64,000 nucleotides of DNA from positions 4,430 to 68,429 of the forward strand of contig CAJGBV010000010.1 of NCBI GenBank assembly GCA_904501755.1. Direction: 5' to 3'. The stretch's first letter is position 1, and the number at the start of each line of letters is the position of its first letter. The notes under the pieces are model-generated. The model was not told the DNA's origin, ran no database searches, and worked only from the letters and a program-made list of their open reading frames with translations. A program made the position numbers and the translations under genes. The DNA is from Clostridiaceae bacterium (lineage in GTDB: Bacteria > Bacillota > Clostridia > Oscillospirales > Acutalibacteraceae). This document shows, one piece after another, positions 41,251 to 49,356 of this stretch.

Positions 41251-41428
41251 TTTTAAGCCTCTCCATTATCTGCTTTGCCTTATCACTGCTGAGAATTTTA
41301 CTCAGTGCCTCTTTATCCGACAAAAGAGCTTTTATTTTTTCACTGTCAGAGGCAGAAAGCTTTGAAAGCAAATTTTTGCCACCGTCCTGCTGAGCTTCTT
41401 TTATCAGTTTGTTAATATCGTAATTCAC
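41243..41428 (-). CDS. Hypothetical small helical protein
   Basis: A 61-residue, very Lys/Ser-rich helical protein (NYDINKLIKEAQQDGGKNLLSKLSASDSEKIKALLSDKEALSKILS). The DKEALSKILSSDKAKQIMERL part resembles the LSDPKSLESLKEMAENIL helix of the next gene, so the two may be related by duplication. The GTG at 41428 with AAGGGGTG six bases before it is a better start than the GTG at 41437, which lies in that site. First gene of the three-gene operon. Confidence 0.6.
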   Translation of the reverse strand: MNYDINKLIKEAQQDGGKNLLSKLSASDSEKIKALLSDKEALSKILSSDKAKQIMERLKNG

Positions 41429-41469
41429 AGTTATCACCCCTTATATACTATGAAAAAGGATGTTTTGTT

Positions 41470-41955
41470 ATGAGGATTTTAGTAATTTCAGATTCACACC
41501 ATAATCTTTATGCCTTAAAAGAAATTATAGGCAGACACCCTGACATAAAGGATATATTTTTTCTTGGGGACAATGCAGATGATATAGACTCAATAAGGGA
41601 TAACTTTAAAGACAGGATTTTTTATATTGTGTCGGGCAACTGTGATTTTTCATCGGTTTATAAAAGCTGTGACATAAAAACTATTGAAAACACAAGAATT
41701 TTTTACTGCCACGGCCACAGGCACAATGTAAAATACACCACGCAGAGCCTGAAAAACACCGCAAGGGAAAATAACTGCTCTCTGGTGCTTTTCGGTCATA
41801 CCCATAAAAGCTGTTGTTGTTATGACGACGGCATTTATCTTGTAAATCCCGGCTCCTGCTCCTCTTCAAGAGAAGGTCCCGAATCCTACGCCGTAATTGA
41901 TATAACGCAGAAAGGAATTATGCCGAATATTCTTACCGTAAAAAACATAAAATAG
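41470..41955 (+). CDS. YfcE/MJ0936-type metallophosphoesterase
   Basis: A 161-residue phosphodiesterase with all the motifs: VISDSHHN, FFLGDNADD, SGNCDF (GNC variant), YCHGHRH and LFGHTHKSCC. Two metal ions would be bound by these Asp, Asn and His residues. Cytosolic; substrates for this group are small phosphodiesters and are not known here. AAGGATG lies seven bases before ATG 41470. Divergent from the three small genes and followed by a strong terminator. Confidence 0.9.
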   Translation: MRILVISDSHHNLYALKEIIGRHPDIKDIFFLGDNADDIDSIRDNFKDRIFYIVSGNCDFSSVYKSCDIKTIENTRIFYCHGHRHNVKYTTQSLKNTARENNCSLVLFGHTHKSCCCYDDGIYLVNPGSCSSSREGPESYAVIDITQKGIMPNILTVKNIK

Positions 41956-41958
41956 AGT

Positions 41959-41999
41959 AAAACAGCAAAAGCCTCACGTGTCGGCTTTTGCTGTTTTTT
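41959..41999 (+). terminator. Terminator before the kinase/GTPase operon
   Basis: A 15-bp perfect stem (AAAACAGCAAAAGCC and complement) with loop TCACGTGTC and T6. The -35 of the next promoter starts two bases later. Confidence 0.92.
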
Positions 42000-42000
42000 G

Positions 42001-42029
42001 TTGACAAGGTATTGTATCAATATTATAAT
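42001..42029 (+). promoter_or_regulatory. Consensus promoter of the 42-58 kb operon
   Basis: TTGACA, 17-base spacer, TATAAT, both boxes perfect. It is the only clear promoter before the 15.8-kb gene run that follows. Confidence 0.9.
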
Positions 42030-42064
42030 ATATTTAATATTAAATAATGGGGGAAGTATTATCT

Positions 42065-43066
42065 ATGCCGATTTATACCTTCAACAGTGAAAAAAACAAT
42101 GATATAAAAGAGAATGTTCCGAATAATTTCTTAATATCTAATCCGGACTCTGATACAGGTTACATAAAGGACCTTATAAACACAGCTCCTAATATAATGG
42201 GCTTCAAAACCTTTGTGCTCAGAGAAAACATTGGCGGCTTTGACTTTTCTTCCCTTGCCCTTGCCGTGCTTTCCTCAGACAGTGCTTATGTGCAGAAATG
42301 TAAACGCTTTTTCAGAACCGTTTCGGTTTTTGCTCCTGATAGCTTTTTCTGTCTTGCCGACACAAAAAGAACAGAGGAATACACCGTTTTCTCTTTCCAC
42401 TGTTCAGGTAAGGAAATTCCCCTTAGCGAGTTAAAGGCAGATAAAAAGGCTGAATATGCACAAAGCATTTTCCGTTTTCTTCTTAAACTGATATATAGTT
42501 ATGCAAATTCTCTAAAAGAGGAAAAAACCGAATATATTCCTCTTTCCTGTATTTGCGAAGAGGCAGTATACCTTAATACCTGTGCAAAAAGTGATAATTG
42601 GGGAATAAAGCTTCTTCCTGTTTTTGTGAGTCATGAAGATAAAAGTCAGCTTTGTGAAAAATTCCCAATGGATTTATGGCTCGGAAGAGCCTCTATTGCC
42701 TCAGATATTTATTCTGCCGCTTATCTTTACAGCTCTCTTAAGGGTGGGCTTGATGAAACTAATCCGCTTGATAAACTTGCCGAGGACTGTCTGAATCCCA
42801 AAGAAAACCAGCGCCCCTCTATTGAAGCCCTCATAACCGCTTTAGGCGATACCACAGAAGTTTCTCCTGCTCCTGTTTTTGTCGATGTAAATCAGTCACA
42901 GGAAAACACTGATGACAGAATCATAACCTTTAAGGGAAAAGAAAAAGCGAAAAAGAATGCTGACGGCGGTATTTTCTCCCGCATAAAGAATTTTCTTGTT
43001 ACCGAGGACGCCTTAACCCCCGACAACAAAACCAAAACCAGTGAAGTAAAGAAGGACGGACAGTAA
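42065..43066 (+). CDS. Kinase-fold-like protein (probable pseudokinase), operon gene 1
   Basis: A 333-residue soluble protein. The C-terminal half has the look of a degenerate protein-kinase C-lobe: PMDLWLGRASIASDIYSAAYLYSSLKGG matches the alphaF region (DIYSLGxxLYxLLxG), and LAEDCLNPKENQRPSIEALITALG matches the end of the lobe (C...P..RPS). No HRD or DFG is visible, so it should lack kinase activity. A basic, flexible tail ends the protein. ATG 42065 is preceded by GGGGGAAG; the ATG at 42047 overlaps that. Its stop codon overlaps the PP2C start codon. Probably a scaffold or substrate sensor for the kinase at 43861. Confidence 0.6.
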   Translation: MPIYTFNSEKNNDIKENVPNNFLISNPDSDTGYIKDLINTAPNIMGFKTFVLRENIGGFDFSSLALAVLSSDSAYVQKCKRFFRTVSVFAPDSFFCLADTKRTEEYTVFSFHCSGKEIPLSELKADKKAEYAQSIFRFLLKLIYSYANSLKEEKTEYIPLSCICEEAVYLNTCAKSDNWGIKLLPVFVSHEDKSQLCEKFPMDLWLGRASIASDIYSAAYLYSSLKGGLDETNPLDKLAEDCLNPKENQRPSIEALITALGDTTEVSPAPVFVDVNQSQENTDDRIITFKGKEKAKKNADGGIFSRIKNFLVTEDALTPDNKTKTSEVKKDGQ

Positions 43067-43857
43067 TGTTTTACACAGAGGACTGTTTTTCTTTAAGTCA
43101 AAATATCGGACATATCGAAAACGGGGACAGTTATTTTGTGCTTTCCTTTAATTCACGCCCTGCCGTAAAGGGAAATCTATCCGTTTTCTGTGTTCTTGAC
43201 GGCATATCAACCCAAAGGGATAAATACTCCTCCCAACTTGCAGCAAGACTTATTTCAAAAAAGCTTATTACTCTCTTTGAGGATATACAAAAGCTGAGTA
43301 TTCTGCCACAGCAGGAAGCAATGCTTTATATTTACAGTATGATGAAACAGGCTATCCTTTCTGCCGATGCGCGACTGTGCGAAGAAGCCTCTCTCTGCGG
43401 TACAACCGTTTCTGTTTTGGTACTGTTTGATGGCTGTGTGTATACTGCAAACGTGGGAGATTCCCCTATTTTTGCTGTTGATACAAAAGCAAAAACCATA
43501 ACCGACCTTTACACCGACCACAGCAAAATAGCGGCTATAATAAGACGTGGAGAGCTTAGTGAAAAGCAAGCCCTTCGCCACCCTGAAAAAAGCTGTATTA
43601 CAAAGGCTGTGGGGGGCAGAAAGGCGCTCTGCGAAACCGATATATCAACAAAAAGCTTTAAAATCTATGATGACTGTATACTTCTTATAGGCAGTGACGG
43701 AGCCTTACGGGTTTTTGAAAGCAAAAAGATATTAAAGCTGTGTAACAAAAATAAAAATAATATGAAACAGCTTTGTGAAAGGCTGTTTGAATGTGTAAAA
43801 AAACACAAGGCCACCGACGATTTTACGGTTATTGCGGTGCGTATAAAGGAGATATAA
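43066..43857 (+). CDS. PP2C-family Ser/Thr protein phosphatase, operon gene 2
   Basis: A 263-residue PPM/PP2C phosphatase. Metal and phosphate motifs in order: VLDGIST (Asp45), GTTVSVLVLFDG, ANVGDSPIFAV (Asp132), TDHSKIAAIIRRGE, KAVGG, LLIGSDGALRVF (Asp211) and ATDDFTVIAV (Asp251/252). Usual VxDGxGG is VLDGIS here, so the Gly pair is altered. It would reverse phosphorylation by the kinase encoded next, as PstP does for PknB. Starts in the previous stop codon. Confidence 0.9.
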   Translation: MFYTEDCFSLSQNIGHIENGDSYFVLSFNSRPAVKGNLSVFCVLDGISTQRDKYSSQLAARLISKKLITLFEDIQKLSILPQQEAMLYIYSMMKQAILSADARLCEEASLCGTTVSVLVLFDGCVYTANVGDSPIFAVDTKAKTITDLYTDHSKIAAIIRRGELSEKQALRHPEKSCITKAVGGRKALCETDISTKSFKIYDDCILLIGSDGALRVFESKKILKLCNKNKNNMKQLCERLFECVKKHKATDDFTVIAVRIKEI

Positions 43858-43860
43858 GCT

Positions 43861-45447
43861 ATGGCGGAAAAAACCATTGTTAATGATAAATTGGGTAAAA
43901 AGAAAAAGGGCGATGTGGTTGAGTTTAAAAGCAAGGGTACATATTACTTCACCGTAACAAAGGATTTAACCGTAAACCACAGAACCATTAAAAAGCGTGT
44001 GCTTGTAGGACAGTTCTGCAGTACAGGGGAGCATAAAAATGAATCAGCTCCAAAGGGAGTTAGTCTTGACACCACCTACTGTATGAAGAGCGCAAGGGTA
44101 ACTCTTGATATGCTGACAAGCGAACATCCCCAAAACAGAGAATATCTGGATTTTCTCGACTATAAGGGTGAGCATATCCGAAGCATACTTGCAATGAACA
44201 GAGATGCCCAAAAGCTTTGTGAGCTTATAGATAATCCCGAGGGCATAAAGGCAAACGCTCAAACCATTCTTGACTGCAGTATTATTGAGCCGCTTTACGA
44301 GCCATTTGACGCAACGATTTTTGATACTAACGATAAAAAGCTTTTATGTATGTTGCAGATTGTGGACGGTCTTTATGACCTGACTTCCTCAAGGTTTTCT
44401 GCCATAAAATCAATTATCGCCCACAGAGATTTAAAGTTTAGCAATCTGGTTATTGACAGAAGTGAGGGCGAACCTAAAATAAAGCTTATTGATTTTTCCA
44501 CCATAAAAACCGACTTTATCCATTCCGACTATAATAAAATTTCCAAGGGTGCTTTATCCCCCGGCAACACCGCCCCTGAGGATGTTATGCCTCAGTATCC
44601 TGTAAGCGAAAAAAACGATGTTTTTGCTCTGGGTATTATGCTTAGTGAAATTTTCGGCATATGGTGTGAAGAGGAAAACAGAAATCCCCTTTCCATGCTT
44701 TTCGACAATGCGGGTGTTGATTTATCCGATACCGAGGCTGTTGCTGAGTTTTACAGTGAGCTTATTGAAGTGTCGGGCTACGGCAAAAGTCCTTGTTGGC
44801 TTGAAAAGGCTCTGTCTACCGGAGCTGACTGTCAGGCAGACTGGAGCGTTGAATTTATTCTGCCGGGCATAAAACAGCTTTTCGAAGGTGCTACAAGACT
44901 CGTTCCTAATGACCGAATTTCCCTTAAGGAATTTGAAGCAGGACTTATAGCACTGCTTGAGAGCAGTAAAAAGGAAGAGGAAATTCCCGAAAGCTTTTCT
45001 GTTTTCTTTATTTCTACCGACTCTATAAGCGAAAAAAGGGACAGCTATATACACTCTGCCTGTAAGGTTATGAAGGAGAAAAGGGTTTCTCCCATTATAA
45101 TCGAATATTCCTCAAGGGCAGGTATTGTTATAAATGCAAAGGATATTTCTCTTTCTCTAAAGGACAGTCAGTATATACGGGATACCCTTTCTCTTAAGCA
45201 CTGTCTTCGCAGTATAGCCCCCACACCCTCCGGCTACAGTGAGCTTGTGGGCGCTTTATATGCGGTATACGAAAAGCTTTTTGTTATAGGAGGAGCCTCC
45301 TCCTTTAACGGTGAGTTCCATATTTTCACAAAGGCTACCCCCACAAGTGAAAACAGTTGTGTTCTGCATTTTGACAAGGATAAAACCCTTGATGTAAATG
45401 ACTTCTGTGCTTTACACAGCGAAATCAACGTAATCTTCCACACTTAA
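43861..45447 (+). CDS. Ser/Thr protein kinase with DFS motif and a C-terminal extension, operon gene 3
   Basis: A 528-residue protein. The catalytic loop HRDLKFSN (His188-Asp190) and the metal-site strand LIDFS (Asp211) mark a kinase core, with DFS for DFG; TAPEDV and NDVFALGIMLSEIFG follow. The N-lobe is divergent: no clear glycine-rich loop or VAIK Lys is seen before residue 100. Residues about 375-528 form a second domain that may be vWA-like (FFISTDSISEKRDSYIHS, later TPSGYSELVGALYAVYEKL), but the MIDAS is imperfect. No membrane span or PASTA repeats. GGAG nine bases before ATG. Confidence 0.78.
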   Translation: MAEKTIVNDKLGKKKKGDVVEFKSKGTYYFTVTKDLTVNHRTIKKRVLVGQFCSTGEHKNESAPKGVSLDTTYCMKSARVTLDMLTSEHPQNREYLDFLDYKGEHIRSILAMNRDAQKLCELIDNPEGIKANAQTILDCSIIEPLYEPFDATIFDTNDKKLLCMLQIVDGLYDLTSSRFSAIKSIIAHRDLKFSNLVIDRSEGEPKIKLIDFSTIKTDFIHSDYNKISKGALSPGNTAPEDVMPQYPVSEKNDVFALGIMLSEIFGIWCEEENRNPLSMLFDNAGVDLSDTEAVAEFYSELIEVSGYGKSPCWLEKALSTGADCQADWSVEFILPGIKQLFEGATRLVPNDRISLKEFEAGLIALLESSKKEEEIPESFSVFFISTDSISEKRDSYIHSACKVMKEKRVSPIIIEYSSRAGIVINAKDISLSLKDSQYIRDTLSLKHCLRSIAPTPSGYSELVGALYAVYEKLFVIGGASSFNGEFHIFTKATPTSENSCVLHFDKDKTLDVNDFCALHSEINVIFHT

Positions 45448-45461
45448 AAGAGGTGTAAAAA

Positions 45462-46244
45462 ATGAGTATGATTCAATCAGATTTAAAAGTTAAAAGAAGC
45501 TTAACCACATTTTTTAAGCTGACACTTGCAGAGATTGTTATTCTTGTTACGGTAAATCCTCAAATCCTCAGCTTTATCCCCATTTTTGAGAGATTTTTCA
45601 TTTCTCTTAATTCCATTTTTGTTCCCACCTTTAGCGAAAGTGATAATTTTATACAGAAAATTATCGGCTTTATAGTAGGGCTGGTGCAGTCGCTTGATTT
45701 TCTCTGTGTGATTATTGAGCTTGCTCTTTATCTTATTCCGTTGGGCTTTATTATCACGCTGATTTTTGTTCTGCCCATTCACAAGCTTTTAAAGGCATTG
45801 AAAATAAACAAAATCAAAAAACAGCGTGACACCGAGCAAAAGCCCGTCCGCAAGATAAAGAGAATAGGATTTTCCGATAATGTAAGCTTTATTAAGGGAA
45901 TTGCTCTCAAACGCTCTCTTCAGAAGCTTCAGGACGAAACTGTTTTTTCGCTGACACCCAGCAATAATAGTTGTATACGTGTTCAGAAAATAAATGTATC
46001 CGAAAACAATGTACTTGCCGATACCGTGCTTAACTGGAATGTAAACGGAAAGGCTTCCTACTGTGATGCTGACGAAAACGTCTTTATTGATATGTATTTT
46101 TCCGATTCCTTAGCCTTTGTGTGTTTAGGAGAAAGAGAATTTCCTCTTTTAAAAAATGCACCCTTTAAAATCAACAAGGCGCTAAGTGAGAATGAGCAAA
46201 ATGAAATCAGCTATATTATAACCTGGATAGGAGATGTTTTATAA
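45462..46244 (+). CDS. Membrane protein of unknown function, operon gene 4
   Basis: A 260-residue protein. Hydrophobic segments lie at about 18-45 and 68-115 (IIGFIVGLVQSLDFLCVIIELALYLIPLGFIITLIFVLP), giving two to four spans. A basic stretch follows (KALKINKIKKQRDTEQKPVRKIKR), then a soluble beta-rich domain of about 125 residues likely in the cytosol. No family recognised. GAGGTG precedes ATG; its stop codon overlaps the start of the GTPase gene, so it may anchor the complex to the membrane. Confidence 0.7.
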   Translation: MSMIQSDLKVKRSLTTFFKLTLAEIVILVTVNPQILSFIPIFERFFISLNSIFVPTFSESDNFIQKIIGFIVGLVQSLDFLCVIIELALYLIPLGFIITLIFVLPIHKLLKALKINKIKKQRDTEQKPVRKIKRIGFSDNVSFIKGIALKRSLQKLQDETVFSLTPSNNSCIRVQKINVSENNVLADTVLNWNVNGKASYCDADENVFIDMYFSDSLAFVCLGEREFPLLKNAPFKINKALSENEQNEISYIITWIGDVL

Positions 46245-47383
46245 TGTTAGATGCAGGTATGGTCTTTTGTTATAAATGCGGAAAACCCTTTAGCGGTCTT
46301 CATTATTATAACGGTGAAGTAAATCTTCAGATTCAGGTCAAAAGAAATCTCTTTGGCAAAAGATTTGTAGAGCTTGACCCCGATACCGATGAGCAGCTAA
46401 GAAAAACCACTTCCGTAACCCTTGACGAATCGGTTATGAACTTCACCAGTGATATAAACAACGAGCTGACAGTACGGGTTAAAAACAGCGATGTTAAGTC
46501 TACTCTGCTTTTCTCCCGTTGCTGTCCTAACTGTGTCAAAAACCGAAACGAGCAGACACAGATTATCTCCAGCCTTGGACTTCTTCCAACCTATATTATC
46601 GGTGTAATGGGCGCTCCCGCCGTTGGCAAATCCTGTTGGATTCACAGCACCGCTGTTACAAAAAATCTTATAAACACAAGAAGCTGCAATAGCGGACTTT
46701 ACCGCCTTGAGCCTACAAAGGTTAATAAAGAATCTGCTCAGATAGCAAAAACCGCTTTCGGCTCTACGGGAGAAACCAATGTACTGCTTATTACAGAAAC
46801 TGCTACAAAAAAACCCGTGGCGGCTGTAATGCTTATGGATATGGCGGGTGAAATGTTTGCTCCCGAAAACCGCAAAAGATTTAAGGAAACCGCCGCTTAT
46901 TGTGCTTTTCAAAGCGGTTTGGGCTTTGACGGAGTGGATGCCGTTCTGTTTATGGATGCACCCGATGATAACGGTCTTACAGATGCCTATAATCAGGTAA
47001 GCGAAACAAAAGTGCTGACAAACAAACCTGTTGCCTATGTTCTTAACAAGGTGGATACCCTTTTTGATACTCCTCCAAGTATTCCCCTTTCAAACAGCAG
47101 TGACTCGGCACCTCTTTTTACAGAAAAGACCTTTTTATCAGACCCTTTCAGTCCCTATAGCAAGGAAAAGCTTATCAACCGAATTTCACTTCAGACCTAT
47201 ATTGCAAAAAACTATAAGGGACTTGCCAAAAAGATACTTCTTGATAACGAAAATTCCGCAGGCTTTCTTATTAAAACCTGCTCTCCCGTAAGCCAGACAA
47301 TTGTAAGCTTTGCAGACAGCATTAATGTTATGGACCCGCTTCTGTGGATACTTAATAAGTTAGACATATTCCCGATACAGTAG
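46244..47383 (+). CDS. Zinc-ribbon GTPase (DO-GTPase2-like), operon gene 5
   Basis: A 379-residue P-loop protein. An N-terminal zinc ribbon is formed by C9-YK-C12 and C94-PN-C97, with a beta domain between. Then Walker A GAPAVGKS (123-130), G3 DMAGE (199-203), and G4 NKVD (268-271) define a TRAFAC-type GTPase with a conserved MGAPAVGKSCWIHS P-loop like the double-GTPase (DO-GTPase2) proteins. The following gene resembles the GTPase-associated GAP1 partner of that group. It probably switches between GTP and GDP states in a membrane-linked complex. Overlaps gene 4 by one base. Confidence 0.75.
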   Translation: MLDAGMVFCYKCGKPFSGLHYYNGEVNLQIQVKRNLFGKRFVELDPDTDEQLRKTTSVTLDESVMNFTSDINNELTVRVKNSDVKSTLLFSRCCPNCVKNRNEQTQIISSLGLLPTYIIGVMGAPAVGKSCWIHSTAVTKNLINTRSCNSGLYRLEPTKVNKESAQIAKTAFGSTGETNVLLITETATKKPVAAVMLMDMAGEMFAPENRKRFKETAAYCAFQSGLGFDGVDAVLFMDAPDDNGLTDAYNQVSETKVLTNKPVAYVLNKVDTLFDTPPSIPLSNSSDSAPLFTEKTFLSDPFSPYSKEKLINRISLQTYIAKNYKGLAKKILLDNENSAGFLIKTCSPVSQTIVSFADSINVMDPLLWILNKLDIFPIQ

Positions 47384-47393
47384 GAGGATAAAA

Positions 47394-48821
47394 ATGGACT
47401 ATATTGTTTATTCCAGTGGTGTAAACGGCTATGCCTTTTACGAGGAAAGCGAAAATTTTCCCAAGAACATAAAGACAAACCTTGAACAGCTTTATACAAA
47501 AACTATGCTGATGAACCCTTGCGAAACCTTTTCGGTAGGCGTACGCTTTGCTCCCGTAAATGACAGCTTTGTGCTTTCAGTTTTCTTTAAGGGTATTATG
47601 AGCCAAAACGAGCAAAGATACCACAGTGCCGTTGTTAGTTGGATACTCAGTGAAAATGAAGCTGACTCTCTTTTAGGAAAAAACCGCTTTACTCAGTTTT
47701 CTACCCTTATTAAAAACTCCCGTACACTTCTTGAAAACACAGGATATAGCATACCCGAGTCCGATATGCTCAACGACTCTGATAATACAGAGATAACTAC
47801 AGATAAAATCCGCTGTCTTTACTCTGCTCTGATTTTCTCAAACCGTGCCTTTTCCTCTTCGGGATACACCCTGTCAAATCAGGTGTTTATGGGTATTGAT
47901 AGCAAAAATGAAGGCTTTTTTGATGCGCTTTTTGTATTTCTTAAAACACTTCCGTCAAAACTCAGAAAAACCATTAGCTTTTATATAGGCGCCTGCTCTG
48001 CCGGTGACTCCTATGGTGTTGCACTTACCGTTTTTGATGACGATGTTTTATCCGCAATACGAAGCAACAACGATTTTGCAGGCGCAATGCCGCTACAGAA
48101 GCTTATATACTCACAAGGAAGTCTTGCCTCCTCCTTTGTAAGCTGTAAGGAAGCCGATATTTTCTTAAATCTTAACAATGTTGACCTTGAATTTTTAACT
48201 ACTGTTTATAAAAACAGCACCGATTTTGAAAGCTTTCTTGCCTGTGCCGATAAGATAAAGGGAATGGGTATAGAGTTTTCTCAGGATTTTGAACTGCTAA
48301 ATATTTTGGGTGACAAGCTTTCTTTGGTTGCGCTGGAGAACAACTGTTTTTCAGGCAGTTTTTTAAAAACAGTTTATAAAGAACAAAAAGAGCTTGACGA
48401 TATGCCATTGTTCCTTGAGGCTTTAAATAATCGTTTCGGCAATACAGCGAAAAAGAGCAAAAAGAAAAAGTTTGAAAAAAAAGAAGTCGAGCCGGATGTA
48501 TTTGAGGCAAAGGATGAAGAAGAAATTCCCGAAATGATTATACCTGAAGCCGAACCATATTATAAAAACAACCTTAACCCGAAAAAACTAATTACCGTGC
48601 TTTTGATACTTCTTTGCCTTGCTGCGATAATTTCGATTCCTCTGTTTATTTTCTTTTTGGGAACCAAAACAATCCTTTTTGAAAGCAGTAACACCGTTTT
48701 TATAAGCTTTGACAAAAGTTCTGCTTTCTTTGGGCTGAGTCTTATAATTTTAACGCTAACTCAGTTACCTTTGGGTTACCTGTTTATAACCCTTATTAAA
48801 AAACTGTTTAGGGGGAAATGA
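47394..48821 (+). CDS. GAP1-like membrane-anchored partner of the GTPase, operon gene 6
   Basis: A 475-residue protein. The N-terminus (MDYIVYSSGVNGYAFYEESENFPKN-type) and the later FSVGVRFAPV strand resemble GTPase-associated protein 1 N-terminal domains. The middle is mixed helix and strand, with a Lys/Glu-rich linker (KKSKKKKFEKKEVEPDVF). Two C-terminal membrane spans (about 398-423 and 446-470) end in a basic tail. AGGAGG precedes ATG 47394. The family call is by eye and only moderately secure; position after the GTPase supports it. Confidence 0.6.
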   Translation: MDYIVYSSGVNGYAFYEESENFPKNIKTNLEQLYTKTMLMNPCETFSVGVRFAPVNDSFVLSVFFKGIMSQNEQRYHSAVVSWILSENEADSLLGKNRFTQFSTLIKNSRTLLENTGYSIPESDMLNDSDNTEITTDKIRCLYSALIFSNRAFSSSGYTLSNQVFMGIDSKNEGFFDALFVFLKTLPSKLRKTISFYIGACSAGDSYGVALTVFDDDVLSAIRSNNDFAGAMPLQKLIYSQGSLASSFVSCKEADIFLNLNNVDLEFLTTVYKNSTDFESFLACADKIKGMGIEFSQDFELLNILGDKLSLVALENNCFSGSFLKTVYKEQKELDDMPLFLEALNNRFGNTAKKSKKKKFEKKEVEPDVFEAKDEEEIPEMIIPEAEPYYKNNLNPKKLITVLLILLCLAAIISIPLFIFFLGTKTILFESSNTVFISFDKSSAFFGLSLIILTLTQLPLGYLFITLIKKLFRGK

Positions 48822-48822
48822 T

Positions 48823-49356
48823 TTGTATTTTCTCATAATTTTAATGGCTATTCTTACCCTGATAATAATCTTTTTTCAGCTTACCAACGAGGCAAAGCTC
48901 AGAAAGATAACCTATCTTAATAAATTCCGCCACGCCCAACTTTATGCAGTTACCTTTAGTGAGGATAACAAAAAGGTGGTAAATGATGTCTTTTCCCTTA
49001 CCCGTGCTGAAAATGTACTTGGCAGACGAGATATTGTTTCCAATGCCGATATAAAGGTGAAAACAGACGACCTTACCCTTTCCCGAAATGCCGCTGAACT
49101 TATTTTCTATAACGACAGCTTTGTACTTCAAAGACTAAAAGGGCAGAAAAGAATATGGATAAAAACCGATAAAAACAAGGTTTATCTTCTTTGTGAGCCC
49201 GGATGTCCTTTGAGCGAAAATGAGGCTGTCGGATTTGATGCCGCTACCTATGAAACGGTGGAAAACGGCGCCTTTATTCTCCACTCGGGCGATTTAATTT
49301 TAATGGGAAATACATATTTTGAGTATATTGAGGAGGGACGGGATATCTATGCTTAA
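48823..49356 (+). CDS. Membrane-anchored FHA-domain protein, operon gene 7
   Basis: A 177-residue protein with an N-terminal span (residues 2-20) and a forkhead-associated domain. NVLGRRD (Gly67-Arg69) and LSRNAA (Ser87-Arg88) give the phosphothreonine-binding Arg and Ser; the usual His after SR is Ala. GDLILMGNTYFEY closes the fold. FHA domains read kinase output, so it would recruit phosphorylated partners to the membrane. The start is TTG 48823 with AGGGGG seven bases upstream. FHA-RodA-PBP order matches the Mycobacterium pknB region. Confidence 0.85.
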   Translation: MYFLIILMAILTLIIIFFQLTNEAKLRKITYLNKFRHAQLYAVTFSEDNKKVVNDVFSLTRAENVLGRRDIVSNADIKVKTDDLTLSRNAAELIFYNDSFVLQRLKGQKRIWIKTDKNKVYLLCEPGCPLSENEAVGFDAATYETVENGAFILHSGDLILMGNTYFEYIEEGRDIYA

